From positions 3,101,501 through 3,165,500 of the forward strand of contig NZ_AP023367.1 of assembly GCF_014218335.1 (NCBI RefSeq): a DNA stretch of 64,000 nucleotides, in the 5' to 3' direction. The DNA comes from Anaerocolumna cellulosilytica. GTDB taxonomy: Bacteria > Bacillota > Clostridia > Lachnospirales > Lachnospiraceae. The position numbers were made by a program, and so were the translations under genes. Below the pieces are notes generated by a model that was not told where the DNA came from, made no database searches, and saw only the letters and a list, made by a program, of their open reading frames with translations. The first letter of the stretch is position 1, and every line of letters begins with the position of its first letter. Of the stretch, positions 25,978-34,495 are shown one piece after another.

Positions 25978-28900
25978 TTATAACACAAAGATATCTTCTA
26001 GTTCTTCCTTGGTTAATGAATTAATAAAAACTTCCTGAGACTGGATTACGGATTCTGACAGATTCTTCTTGCGAATTTGCAATTTATATATCTTTTCTTC
26101 TATTGTTCCCTTGGTAATTAACTTAATTACATGTACCGAATTTACCTGACCGATTCGGTAAGCTCTATCAGTTGCCTGCTCTTCTACCGCAGGATTCCAC
26201 CATGGGTCATAATGGATAACGGTATCTGCTCCTACTAGATTAAGTCCCGTGCCACCAGCTTTTAAGGATATTAAAAACACCTTACCTTCACCCTGATTAA
26301 AACGCTTTACATAGTCATTTCGATCCTTTACCTTCGTGGAACCTTCCAAATAAAAATTATCTATATTCTGCTTTTGTAATTCTTTTTCAATAATTCCTAA
26401 CATAGAGGTAAACTGAGAAAACACTAAAATCCTGTGGTCATTGGCAATCGCGTCTGTAATAATTTCCATTAAAAGCTCCAACTTACCGCTTCCACCCTCA
26501 TAGTTTTCCAGAAATGTACCCGGATGACAACATATCTGACGTAGTCTTGTTAGGGCAGCCAGAATCTTTAACTTGCTTTTTTCAAGACCTTTTTCTTTAA
26601 TTTCAAGATCAATTTCATTTTTTGCATTCTCCACATAGGACATATATATTTTTTTCTGCTCTTCAGACATATCTGTAAGCATTTTTGTTTCCACTTTATC
26701 TGGTAATTCCTGCAATACATCCTTCTTCATTCGGCGTAGAATAAAGGGAAGGATTCTTCGGTTTAAATCCTCTAAAACCCCTTCCTCTTCCCGCAATATA
26801 GGCTTCTCATATTGATTCATAAACTTTGTATGGCTAAATAAATAATCCGGCATAATAAAATCAAATATTGACCATAACTCCGATAAAGAATTTTCAATGG
26901 GTGTTCCGGTTAAGGCAAATTTATGCTCTGCTTCTAATAACTTTACAGATTTTGCATTCAGAGAATCCGCATTTTTGATATATTGTGCTTCATCTATAAA
27001 GACAGTATGGAAACAAAGCTTCTGATAAAAATTAATATCTCTGCGTATTAATGGATAAGACGTTATTAATATATCTGTTTTGTCTATAGCTTCAATGAAA
27101 TCCTGTCGTTCTTTGGGATTGCCGGTTACAACTACCGAAATAAGCATGGGCGCAAAATTCTCAATCTCATCCTGCCAGTTATAAATTAAAGAAGATGGAC
27201 ACACTATTAAGAATTTAGCATTTTTCTTTGCTTCCTTAATAGAAGTAATATATACAATGGTTTGCAGGGTTTTACCAAGTCCCATATCATCTGCCAAAAT
27301 ACCTCCCAAATTGTTGGAAGCCAATGTCCTAAGCCATTTATATCCAGTTACCTGATAGCTCCTAAGCTCTGCCCGAATATCGTTTGGAGGTGCATATTCT
27401 GTCTGTGCTGGATTTAGAATATTCTCAACCAATGCAGAGAAACCTTCGTTCTTATCAACTTCCAGACTTTTTTCCTGAAACACCTTATTTAAATAAAGTG
27501 CTGTATTTTTTGATAAACTAATTGTTTCTCCACTAATATCCTTACCACCAACACCCAGGTAATTTAATATATCCCAGACCTCCTGTATGGTGCCATCCTC
27601 CAGATTAACGAAATTTCCGTTCTTTAATCGGTAATATTTCTTTTTCATGCGGTAGGATCGGAATAAATCTTTTAATTCGTCTTTTGGTACATCTTCATAG
27701 TTTAAGTCCATTTCCAGCAAATCCATACCGTTGCTTACTCTTAAACCTGCCTTAAAGTTGCCGGGAGACTTAATATTTATCTTTTTAAAAGCTTCACTGT
27801 AGTATAATTCACAAATTTTTGAAAGCTCCTGTATCCCATGAGTGAGGAATTGATATATTTCTTCCTCGTTACGCATAACAAAACTGTGCATTTTAGGCTG
27901 GAATCCCAGTTTTTCCATGTAGTCAATATAATAGTCTTCCTTTTGAGGCTGCCTTACAATAATATAATTATCAGAGGGTGCATTTTCAAAAGCATTGATT
28001 TCATGCTCTCCATATTGAAAGCGTAATTCTGCCTGTATATTATTTTTTACCCTGTCCAAATAGACTACCGGGGTTAATTCTTCTACTATAAATCGATCCT
28101 GTATCTCTTTAGGAACCGTCAATTCCATGGTTTCACTAATTCTAGGCAGTACCACTTCTAAGAATTTACTTTTATTAACTCCTTTAAAAATCAATGGTTC
28201 CTTATGAATACCTAAATTATTATAAAAAGGCAAATAATTTGACAAAAAGCGTTTGCTGGGTTTATAGATACAGCCATTATAATATAACAATTCTCCTGCT
28301 TCCGTTATTGGGACAACACTGTATTTTCCATGGTAATCCATTACAATTCCGTCTTCAATTAAAGAAAGGTCATACTTTATGGTTGGATTATTCGTCGTAT
28401 AAACCACCGCTTCATAAGCCTTACCATAAAGCTCTAAGGAAAATTCATATTCTTCTAATAACTCCAATAAGCGCAAGAGCATATTTTTAGTCAGTACGAT
28501 TTGTGCCTTAGAAAACAACTTGGAATAAAATAATTTATCAATGGCTTCTTGAATTTCATAAATTTCAAGGATGTAATCCAATACTTTTTGAGATTGTCTA
28601 TCAAACTTACTTTCACCATGAATAAATTTAAATTCTTTACCCAGTATGATGTTTTCTTTATTATATATATCACTTAAAAACTTTTTTACTGATTGGATTT
28701 TGTAATAGTGATTATTTCCGACCCTTAAGGATACCAACGCATTGCCACTTTCGGAACGTATAATGGATGGTATGGAAATCGCTAACTTCAAATGGTATGT
28801 TTCTCCCTGTTGCTTAACTTCCATCTGATTACCAAAATAACCAAGAATATTGTAGACAGTCTTTTCTGCCGGATTATCCGGTTCTTCAATCATGGAGCGT

Positions 28901-29187
28901 TCCACATAGTTTAATATAAAAAACAAAGCAGCTACTACATGCTTACACGCTCCCTGTTCCTTAAGATGTTCAGAACAATTACATTTATGTTCAAAGGAAC
29001 CATCTTCAAATACCTGTATTACAACTTGATATTCGAAATTATCCTTTACCGTGACCCGATATTGCTTTTTTGCATTTGACCATGTTGCATTCACAATGTG
29101 GTTTTGTTTATAATCCTGAAGCCCGCGAGAATACACTGTCTCACTGGCAGCTATATTTCTTATCCCCATTCTGGATAGCCGTATCAT
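25978..29187 (-). CDS. SNF2-family helicase with SWIM zinc finger
   Basis: 1069-residue Swi2/Snf2 DNA translocase. An N-terminal SWIM zinc finger (CNCSEHLKEQGACKHVVAALF at about 69-89) is followed by the SNF2_assoc/bacterial extension, then two RecA-like domains: Walker A ADDMGLGKT (about 634-642), DEAQ box FIDEAQYIKN (about 735), TGTPIENSLSELWSI, and in the second lobe FSQFTSML, AGGTGLNLVGAD and DRAYRIGQ. Length is normal for bacterial RapA-like/HepA SWIM proteins. The ATG at 29187 follows AAAGGAG. Role in DNA or transcription remodelling is inferred from the family. Confidence 0.93.
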   Translation of the reverse strand: MIRLSRMGIRNIAASETVYSRGLQDYKQNHIVNATWSNAKKQYRVTVKDNFEYQVVIQVFEDGSFEHKCNCSEHLKEQGACKHVVAALFFILNYVERSMIEEPDNPAEKTVYNILGYFGNQMEVKQQGETYHLKLAISIPSIIRSESGNALVSLRVGNNHYYKIQSVKKFLSDIYNKENIILGKEFKFIHGESKFDRQSQKVLDYILEIYEIQEAIDKLFYSKLFSKAQIVLTKNMLLRLLELLEEYEFSLELYGKAYEAVVYTTNNPTIKYDLSLIEDGIVMDYHGKYSVVPITEAGELLYYNGCIYKPSKRFLSNYLPFYNNLGIHKEPLIFKGVNKSKFLEVVLPRISETMELTVPKEIQDRFIVEELTPVVYLDRVKNNIQAELRFQYGEHEINAFENAPSDNYIIVRQPQKEDYYIDYMEKLGFQPKMHSFVMRNEEEIYQFLTHGIQELSKICELYYSEAFKKINIKSPGNFKAGLRVSNGMDLLEMDLNYEDVPKDELKDLFRSYRMKKKYYRLKNGNFVNLEDGTIQEVWDILNYLGVGGKDISGETISLSKNTALYLNKVFQEKSLEVDKNEGFSALVENILNPAQTEYAPPNDIRAELRSYQVTGYKWLRTLASNNLGGILADDMGLGKTLQTIVYITSIKEAKKNAKFLIVCPSSLIYNWQDEIENFAPMLISVVVTGNPKERQDFIEAIDKTDILITSYPLIRRDINFYQKLCFHTVFIDEAQYIKNADSLNAKSVKLLEAEHKFALTGTPIENSLSELWSIFDFIMPDYLFSHTKFMNQYEKPILREEEGVLEDLNRRILPFILRRMKKDVLQELPDKVETKMLTDMSEEQKKIYMSYVENAKNEIDLEIKEKGLEKSKLKILAALTRLRQICCHPGTFLENYEGGSGKLELLMEIITDAIANDHRILVFSQFTSMLGIIEKELQKQNIDNFYLEGSTKVKDRNDYVKRFNQGEGKVFLISLKAGGTGLNLVGADTVIHYDPWWNPAVEEQATDRAYRIGQVNSVHVIKLITKGTIEEKIYKLQIRKKNLSESVIQSQEVFINSLTKEELEDIFVL

Positions 29188-29316
29188 ATTGCTGACTCCT
29201 TTTACTTGTCCATTCTTTGCATCCTAATATTATACCACATTTTTAGAATTAATGTTAGCGAAAATAAAATGATTACAAAGAAATTTCATAAAGCAAGTAA
29301 AAAAAGCTATTCTAGA

Positions 29317-29547
29317 CTAATAAATATCTGCTGTCACCTTTCTATTCTTAAACATAGAGCCAAGACCAAACGCTAAGCATACTAATATACCAGCAACAGG
29401 TCCTACTAAAGTCATATAAGATTCTCTGGCTTCAGAGATGATAGTAACTCCCCAAACTAAAAAGGGCAGACCCAAAAAGGCAAAAATAGCACCACAAATT
29501 ACATCACGGTATTTACTGTTTTTATAAGCGTACCAAATTTCTCTCAT
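29317..29547 (-). CDS. Small two-TM membrane protein
   Basis: 76 residues with hydrophobic segments at about 19-40 and 46-66 flanked by basic residues (KNSKYRD, FKNRK). Not recognised. The ATG at 29547 has a GGGAGAGGG site 8 nt upstream. A long structured 5' region (29548-29790) precedes it on the same strand. Confidence 0.65.
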   Translation of the reverse strand: MREIWYAYKNSKYRDVICGAIFAFLGLPFLVWGVTIISEARESYMTLVGPVAGILVCLAFGLGSMFKNRKVTADIY

Positions 29548-29695
29548 AATTCAACCCTCTCCCACGATTCTTTCTATATATAAAACGATGGAGAAGACCA
29601 AAAAGTTTCATTAATTTGTAAGTTTTTTGTAAAAATCTTAATTTTTTCGTTAAAAAGTATTTTTTGGTACTATATTCTGTACACGAGATAAAATT

Positions 29696-29786
29696 TGGGC
29701 AGGTAACACAGCCCAACACCTCATATCCCATTACTTGCCCGTCTGAAAGGGATATAATTGGCTGAAAAACTGACCTTACCTGCCCA
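29696..29786 (-). ncRNA. Candidate structured RNA of three nested stems
   Basis: Outer stem TGGGCAGGTAA/TTACCTGCCCA (29696-29706, 29776-29786), middle stem CAGCC(C)AA/TTGGCTG (29709-29716, 29758-29764), inner stem ATATCCC/GGGATAT (29723-29729, 29749-29755). The apical loop is about 19 nt. There are no long ORFs with good ribosome sites. The element is about 150 nt upstream of the small membrane-protein gene. I could not match it to a known riboswitch; strand is inferred from the neighbour. Confidence 0.5.
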
Positions 29787-29876
29787 TTGCAATACTATCA
29801 TTTAATTCTTTCACTCTTTTATACAATCGATATCAAGGATAGACTGAGGACTGTTAAGCTAAGATAAATTCGTGCC

Positions 29877-30650
29877 TTAATCACTTACTTTTTTATTCAA
29901 AGAGATAACATAATAAGGTAATGCTGTAAACAAAATTCCGCCAACCATATTCCCCAGCGTTGCAAATAAAAGATTATAGGCATATCCGCTAAGCTGCACC
30001 TGTGTATCCGGTGAAATAAGGACTCCCACAAATAATAGAGTCATATTTGCCACACTGTGCTCAAATCCGGTTGTTATAAAAGCAAATAAACACCAGAATA
30101 TCATAATCAGCTTACCGCTTTCGGATTTACACCTAAAACTGCACCATATTGCAAGACACACTAGAATATTGCACAAGATACCTCGAAAAAATAAAGGAAA
30201 AATACCCAATTCCATCTTTGCTTTGGAGGCAGTCAGTATGAATTCGCCAACGGCACCGCTTGCAAGTCCGGTCTGCCAAAATAGTATCGCAAGCAGTACA
30301 GACCCTGCCAGATTACCTAGAAAACAAACCAACCAAAGCTTAAGGGTCTGGGAAAGAGATACCTTTTTCTGTAATAATCCCATTGTCATTACAAAGTTAT
30401 TGCCTGTAAATAATTCTGCACCAGCCATAATAACCAGGCTAAGTGCAATACCAAAGGACATCCCCATTACCACCTTTACATAGGGCTGACCATTTAAAAA
30501 TCCTCCAATCGAAAATATAAGCAGTACCCCAAAACCTACAAAAAGCCCAGCCAACATGGAAGCTATAAAATATCCCAGAGGATTTTTCTCGAGTAATTGG
30601 TATTTATTTTGAGCCGCCTTACCAACTATTTCACTCTCTTCTCTAAACAT
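29877..30650 (-). CDS. FNT-family channel, probable hydrosulfide channel
   Basis: 257-residue formate/nitrite transporter-family channel with six hydrophobic segments. Family stretches are GFGVLLIFSIGGF, AGAELFTGNNFVMTMG (about 76-91), GNLAGSVLLA and VGGILFTALPYY. It follows asrC by 55 nt on the same strand with a GAAGGAGA ribosome site. In Clostridioides difficile an FNT protein beside asrABC was characterised as the HS- channel; the same neighbourhood argues for sulfide export here rather than formate or nitrite transport. Specificity is inferred from context. Confidence 0.85.
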   Translation of the reverse strand: MFREESEIVGKAAQNKYQLLEKNPLGYFIASMLAGLFVGFGVLLIFSIGGFLNGQPYVKVVMGMSFGIALSLVIMAGAELFTGNNFVMTMGLLQKKVSLSQTLKLWLVCFLGNLAGSVLLAILFWQTGLASGAVGEFILTASKAKMELGIFPLFFRGILCNILVCLAIWCSFRCKSESGKLIMIFWCLFAFITTGFEHSVANMTLLFVGVLISPDTQVQLSGYAYNLLFATLGNMVGGILFTALPYYVISLNKKVSD

Positions 30651-30705
30651 ATGGATTAATCTCCTTCATCACATATAATAATGGAATTTCAACTTACCTT
30701 TTGCC

Positions 30706-31683
30706 TTACGTATAACTGATACCTTTCCAGTAAACAGTGGCTGCAACAACTGCCTTATCTGATAAAACCACTTCTTTTAACGCCCATTTTTTATACTCTT
30801 CAAAACCGGTTCTGTCAACAATATAGCCAATATGTTCTTTCCTGCCCGGTGCATCCTGATCAATATAATTTTCTACATAGGCATATGTGTTACGTATAAC
30901 CTTCCGGATACTATCTTCATCAACCCACTTAATAAAGTCCTCTCCAAGTCTAGGATTTTTCTTCCCGGTTCTTCCAAGAAGAGTAAGTCTATAATATTTT
31001 TCCTTGCTTCTAGTCCAGGCTCTGGTGGGGCATTGGATGACACACTCTCCACAACCAATGCATTTCTCATGATTGCGCTCAACCTTATAATTCACCATCT
31101 CTAATGCACCTACTGATTTCTTTTTACAAGCTTTTACACACGCACCACAACTAATACAACGCTCTTTATGGTATTCCGGTTCCGTCATACCCATAATACC
31201 AAAATCATGCATACGCACTTTAGCACAATCATTTGGACATCCAGTTAAAGCAATTTTAAAATGAAGGTCATGGGGAAATACATCCTTTTCAATTCTCTTT
31301 GCAAAACCGGTAGTATCATAGCAAGCATAAGGACATACTCTGTTTCCAACGCAGGCGGAAATATTTCTGGTGCCTGAGGAAGAATATCCCTTTCCCGTTT
31401 CCGGCTGGGTTATATTAAGGCCTTCAATTACCGGCTGAAGAAGTTCATTAACTTTTGGCATATCTTCAAACCGTATACCAGGAATTTCAAAACCCTGCCT
31501 TACAGTAATATGAATGCTTCCGTTACCGTAGTTTTGTGCTATATTCTGTATTACAGTCAGATATTTCGCTTCCAGATGTCCTCCAGGAACTCGAATCCTT
31601 GAGGCTGTTAATCCTCTTTCCTTGGTTACACGAAAAGCATTTTTCTTTAGACCCTTTGTATTAATATCCATATTCATCACCAT
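30706..31683 (-). CDS. asrC: Anaerobic sulfite reductase subunit C
   Basis: Siroheme/Fe-S catalytic subunit that reduces sulfite to sulfide. 325 residues: an N-terminal sulfite-reductase half-domain, siroheme-cluster cysteines in CVGNRVCPYAC and TGCPNDCAK (about 112-165), then two 4Fe-4S motifs CISCGACVKACKKK and CIGCGECVIQCPTR (about 180-225). Several close start codons exist (ATG 31683, 31677, 31671); MDINTKGLKKNAF at 31671 resembles family starts. Lies 6 nt after asrB. Confidence 0.94.
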   Translation of the reverse strand: MVMNMDINTKGLKKNAFRVTKERGLTASRIRVPGGHLEAKYLTVIQNIAQNYGNGSIHITVRQGFEIPGIRFEDMPKVNELLQPVIEGLNITQPETGKGYSSSGTRNISACVGNRVCPYACYDTTGFAKRIEKDVFPHDLHFKIALTGCPNDCAKVRMHDFGIMGMTEPEYHKERCISCGACVKACKKKSVGALEMVNYKVERNHEKCIGCGECVIQCPTRAWTRSKEKYYRLTLLGRTGKKNPRLGEDFIKWVDEDSIRKVIRNTYAYVENYIDQDAPGRKEHIGYIVDRTGFEEYKKWALKEVVLSDKAVVAATVYWKGISYT

Positions 31684-31689
31684 CCTTAC

Positions 31690-32484
31690 CTAGTCAATTA
31701 GATTTTTACCCTTGGTGTAGAGAAAAACTGGGCCATCCAGACAGACATAGGTATCATCTATTTTGCAGTGGCCACATTTTCCGATTCCGCAGCACATTTT
31801 TCTTTCATGGGAAATCCACACATTCTCCTCTTGAAAACCTTCTTTTAGAAGACCATTTATAGAATATCGCATCATTGCGGGGGGACCTACTACAATGGCT
31901 GCTGCATTTGTTTTATCCTGTAATTCAAGTTTAGGAATATATTCAGTAACCAACCCAACATGGCAGGCCGTATCATCCTCTGCACAATCCACAGTTAAAA
32001 TAATCTTCATGTTTTGTTTCCATTTCGCAAAATCCTCCAGGAAAAGAATCTGTCCAGGCGTCTTAAAGCCTGCTACTACATGGAGAGATTTCAGCTCATC
32101 TATATGCTCATTAAAATACTCAATGACACCACGTACTGGTGAAACTCCCGTACCTCCCGCTATAATCACCAGTTCTTTTCCCTTGTAATCTTCGACTTTA
32201 AAACCATTTCCATAGGGTCCTCTTAAGAATAACTTATCTCCTACGTAACGTTCAAATATTTCATTTGTTACCTTTCCAACCTTACGAATTGTAAGTTCTG
32301 CATAACCTTCACCGATACCGCTGACCGAGATAGGTGCCTCACCAAACTTTGGTATGGATACTTCAAAGAACTGTCCCGGCTTTACCTCTCCAGAAAAAGC
32401 CATGCGGAACGTGTATTCAATGTCTGTATGTTTTTTCACCTGAAGTATTTCGGACAAAAAAGGAGTATATTCATTTCTAACCAT
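31690..32484 (-). CDS. asrB: Anaerobic sulfite reductase subunit B
   Basis: FAD/NAD(P)H-binding subunit of the sulfite reductase, 264 residues, ferredoxin-NADP reductase fold. FAD-binding RGPYGNGF (about 88-95), NAD-binding IIAGGTGVSPVRGVI (about 106-120), and a C-terminal 2Fe-2S cysteine cluster CCGIGKCGHC...YVC at about 230-250. Overlaps asrA by 8 nt. Confidence 0.94.
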   Translation of the reverse strand: MVRNEYTPFLSEILQVKKHTDIEYTFRMAFSGEVKPGQFFEVSIPKFGEAPISVSGIGEGYAELTIRKVGKVTNEIFERYVGDKLFLRGPYGNGFKVEDYKGKELVIIAGGTGVSPVRGVIEYFNEHIDELKSLHVVAGFKTPGQILFLEDFAKWKQNMKIILTVDCAEDDTACHVGLVTEYIPKLELQDKTNAAAIVVGPPAMMRYSINGLLKEGFQEENVWISHERKMCCGIGKCGHCKIDDTYVCLDGPVFLYTKGKNLID

Positions 32485-33490
32485 TGTTACTTACCTCCTT
32501 CATAGCATCTTCTAATTTGTTAATACAATTTGAAAAGGAGATATATTCCGGACAGACATCATCGCACCTGCCACAGCCCACACACATATGATAACCGTTC
32601 CTCTTCTTATAATCATATACTTTATGAAGTACCTTAAAACGCATTCTTTCACCGTTTTTTCTACGGTATGAACCGCCACCGGCAACCTCTGTATACCCAT
32701 CAACCATGCAGGAGGCGTGAACTCTTCTTCTTTCACCTGCTTTACCGTTGTCTGTATAAAAGATATCCTGCATAGAAAAGCAGGTACAGGTAGGACAGAC
32801 AAAATTACATCTTCCGCAATTAATGCAACGGCTGTTATATTCCTCCCACATAGAGGATTTAATAATATCTATAGAAAGATTATTGGGAATCTTTACCTTA
32901 ACATCATTTTCTTCAACAAATGGAATACGAATCTCTTTCTCTTCTAATTGCCCTACTATAGAGGTTATTTCATCCCAGCGGCTTTCAAGATGATAACCGC
33001 CCTCTCCGGGATATAGTGCTAGGTCGAAGTCTTCCGGTACATTGGTTCCCATGCTTACACAAAAACAATTATCATAGGATTTACCACAACCAATTACTAC
33101 GAATTTTACTGCCTCCCGCAACCGTTTATAATAATAGTCTACAAAACCGTTTTGTAGATACATTTGATCCAGACGTTTTACACCATGAAGATCGCAGCTT
33201 CTAAGAAATATTACCGCTCCTTTTTTTCGTTCCGGCTCTGCTTCTTTTACCTCATCTTCTGTAAAATAATATAATGTCTGACTAATGGGAAGCAAAACTT
33301 CTTTAAAGGAGTAATTCGATTTTTCGAAAAATTCGATTTCTGCTACCTTGTCCACTACCTCATAGCGGATGCAATCCGTATCAGAATACATTCCTTCCCC
33401 TTCTTTTCTTTTTGGAGCATAAATAATGTAATCCTTTTTTAAGGCATCCAAAACCTTTTGCATACTGCTTTCGTCTAAAATATATCCCAT
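32477..33490 (-). CDS. asrA: Anaerobic sulfite reductase subunit A
   Basis: 4Fe-4S electron-transfer subunit, about 337 residues. Two ferredoxin-type clusters are visible: CINCGRCNFVCPTCTC (about 225-240) and CVGCGRCDDVCPEYISF (about 303-319). The frame opens at 33577 but the first 29 codons read through the terminator hairpin; the ATG at 33490 (MGYILDESSM) has an AAAGGTGC site. It follows the Crp-family gene, separated by the terminator at 33541-33562. I did not find a clear separate promoter. Confidence 0.93.
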   Translation of the reverse strand: MGYILDESSMQKVLDALKKDYIIYAPKRKEGEGMYSDTDCIRYEVVDKVAEIEFFEKSNYSFKEVLLPISQTLYYFTEDEVKEAEPERKKGAVIFLRSCDLHGVKRLDQMYLQNGFVDYYYKRLREAVKFVVIGCGKSYDNCFCVSMGTNVPEDFDLALYPGEGGYHLESRWDEITSIVGQLEEKEIRIPFVEENDVKVKIPNNLSIDIIKSSMWEEYNSRCINCGRCNFVCPTCTCFSMQDIFYTDNGKAGERRRVHASCMVDGYTEVAGGGSYRRKNGERMRFKVLHKVYDYKKRNGYHMCVGCGRCDDVCPEYISFSNCINKLEDAMKEVSNNG

Positions 33491-33540
33491 ATTGCACCTT
33501 TCCCTTTCTATTGTTAAATCTATCACAGGTGCAAAAAGAA

Positions 33541-33562
33541 AACCGTGAGATAACTCACGGTT
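33541..33562 (-). terminator. Terminator overlapping the end of the Crp-family gene
   Basis: AACCGTGAG (33541-33549) and CTCACGGTT (33554-33562) with a 4-nt loop. Minus-strand reading is followed by TTCTTTTT. The TGA stop of the Crp-family gene lies inside the stem. It could act as a terminator or attenuator ahead of asrA. Confidence 0.75.
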
Positions 33563-34295
33563 TTTTAAAAAAATCACTCAATTTTTGTTGATCAGGAATT
33601 ATAAATTTGTTCTTGTGGATAACTAACAGGTGCATATCTACTAGCTTTTTTGCTTGTCTTGATACAGTCTCCCTCTTTGACCCTAACATTTCTGCCAGAT
33701 AAGTTATTGTTAAATTCAAGTCAATACATAAGCCGTCTTCCTGCTTTATACCGTAATCCTTGGATAGTTTGTATAGCTTTGCAGCAAGTCGTTTTTCGCC
33801 AGTCAAGTCATTGGTAGTATTTTTTAGCTGTCTGTATAGTCTCCTGATTTTTAGTGCCATGGAATTCATGATAACTTTCGTCAATCCACTGTCTTTTTCC
33901 ATCACATGCCAGAACCTCGTAACGGGCATCGCAAGAACCAGTGACTGTTCCAGCATTTCACAATTTATAGATGCCGGTAAATCCTGTAGCATAACCTCAT
34001 TAAGCATGCTTCCTTCCCCATAGACAAAAATAACCTTTTTTTCACCCTGACTGTTTAATTTATATAAAGATGCCCTCCCCGTTATCAAGATATAGATGCT
34101 TTTAACCTCTTCTTTATCCCGAAACAGATGCTTTCCCTTATCTACCTTTAACAGAGAGGAAAATGCAGCAATTTCTATAAGACTTGTCTGGGAAGCTGTC
34201 TTAAAAATTTCTGTTGCTGCAATTGCGTCTTTTAAGGAAACCAATTCTTCCTCCTTTCCGGCAAACAATTCCTTAGTCAATTGCGAAACTGTCAT
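33555..34295 (-). CDS. Crp/Fnr family regulator
   Basis: About 246 residues: a cyclic-nucleotide-binding-like beta-roll at about 40-150 (KGKHLFRDKEEV, ILITGRASLYKL, GSMLNEVML) and a C-terminal winged helix with ITYLAEMLGSKRETVSRQAKKL (about 200-222). No N-terminal cysteine cluster of the Fnr type is visible, so the signal is unknown. The frame opens with a GTG at 34310; the ATG at 34295 (MTVSQLTKELF) is also possible, and neither has a strong SD. Its position directly before asrABC suggests it controls sulfite reduction. Confidence 0.85.
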   Translation of the reverse strand: MTVSQLTKELFAGKEEELVSLKDAIAATEIFKTASQTSLIEIAAFSSLLKVDKGKHLFRDKEEVKSIYILITGRASLYKLNSQGEKKVIFVYGEGSMLNEVMLQDLPASINCEMLEQSLVLAMPVTRFWHVMEKDSGLTKVIMNSMALKIRRLYRQLKNTTNDLTGEKRLAAKLYKLSKDYGIKQEDGLCIDLNLTITYLAEMLGSKRETVSRQAKKLVDMHLLVIHKNKFIIPDQQKLSDFFKKP

Positions 34296-34303
34296 TTTAT
34301 ATA

Positions 34304-34411
34304 TCGACACCAGTCTAAATCACCAAAAGCAGGTTACAATTACTAGCAACTCATTCTTTATATTGGCGATTTTCCCCACTTCCAATCTCTAGACTTATAT
34401 TTCGCAATCCC
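34304..34411 (-). repeat. Dispersed ~100-bp leader element, copy 2
   Basis: Second copy of the element at 22358-22469, immediately upstream of, and reaching, the start of the Crp-family gene. On the minus strand AAATCGCCAA pairs with TTGGTGATTT (one G-U), and TTGC/GTAA encloses an 8-nt loop. Copy 1 conserves both helices with different bases. Confidence 0.6.
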
Positions 34412-34495
34412 CTAAAACAATTCCCTTTTACTATGGAACTAATTATAAATAAAAATACGAAGTTTGAAAAGGCGCAATTTCAAATTTATGTCGTA

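Noticed and set aside
29522..29731. 69-codon ORF beginning MGYEVLGCVTC
   Set aside because: Lies over the nested-stem element, lacks a ribosome site and has no protein-like composition; more likely chance.
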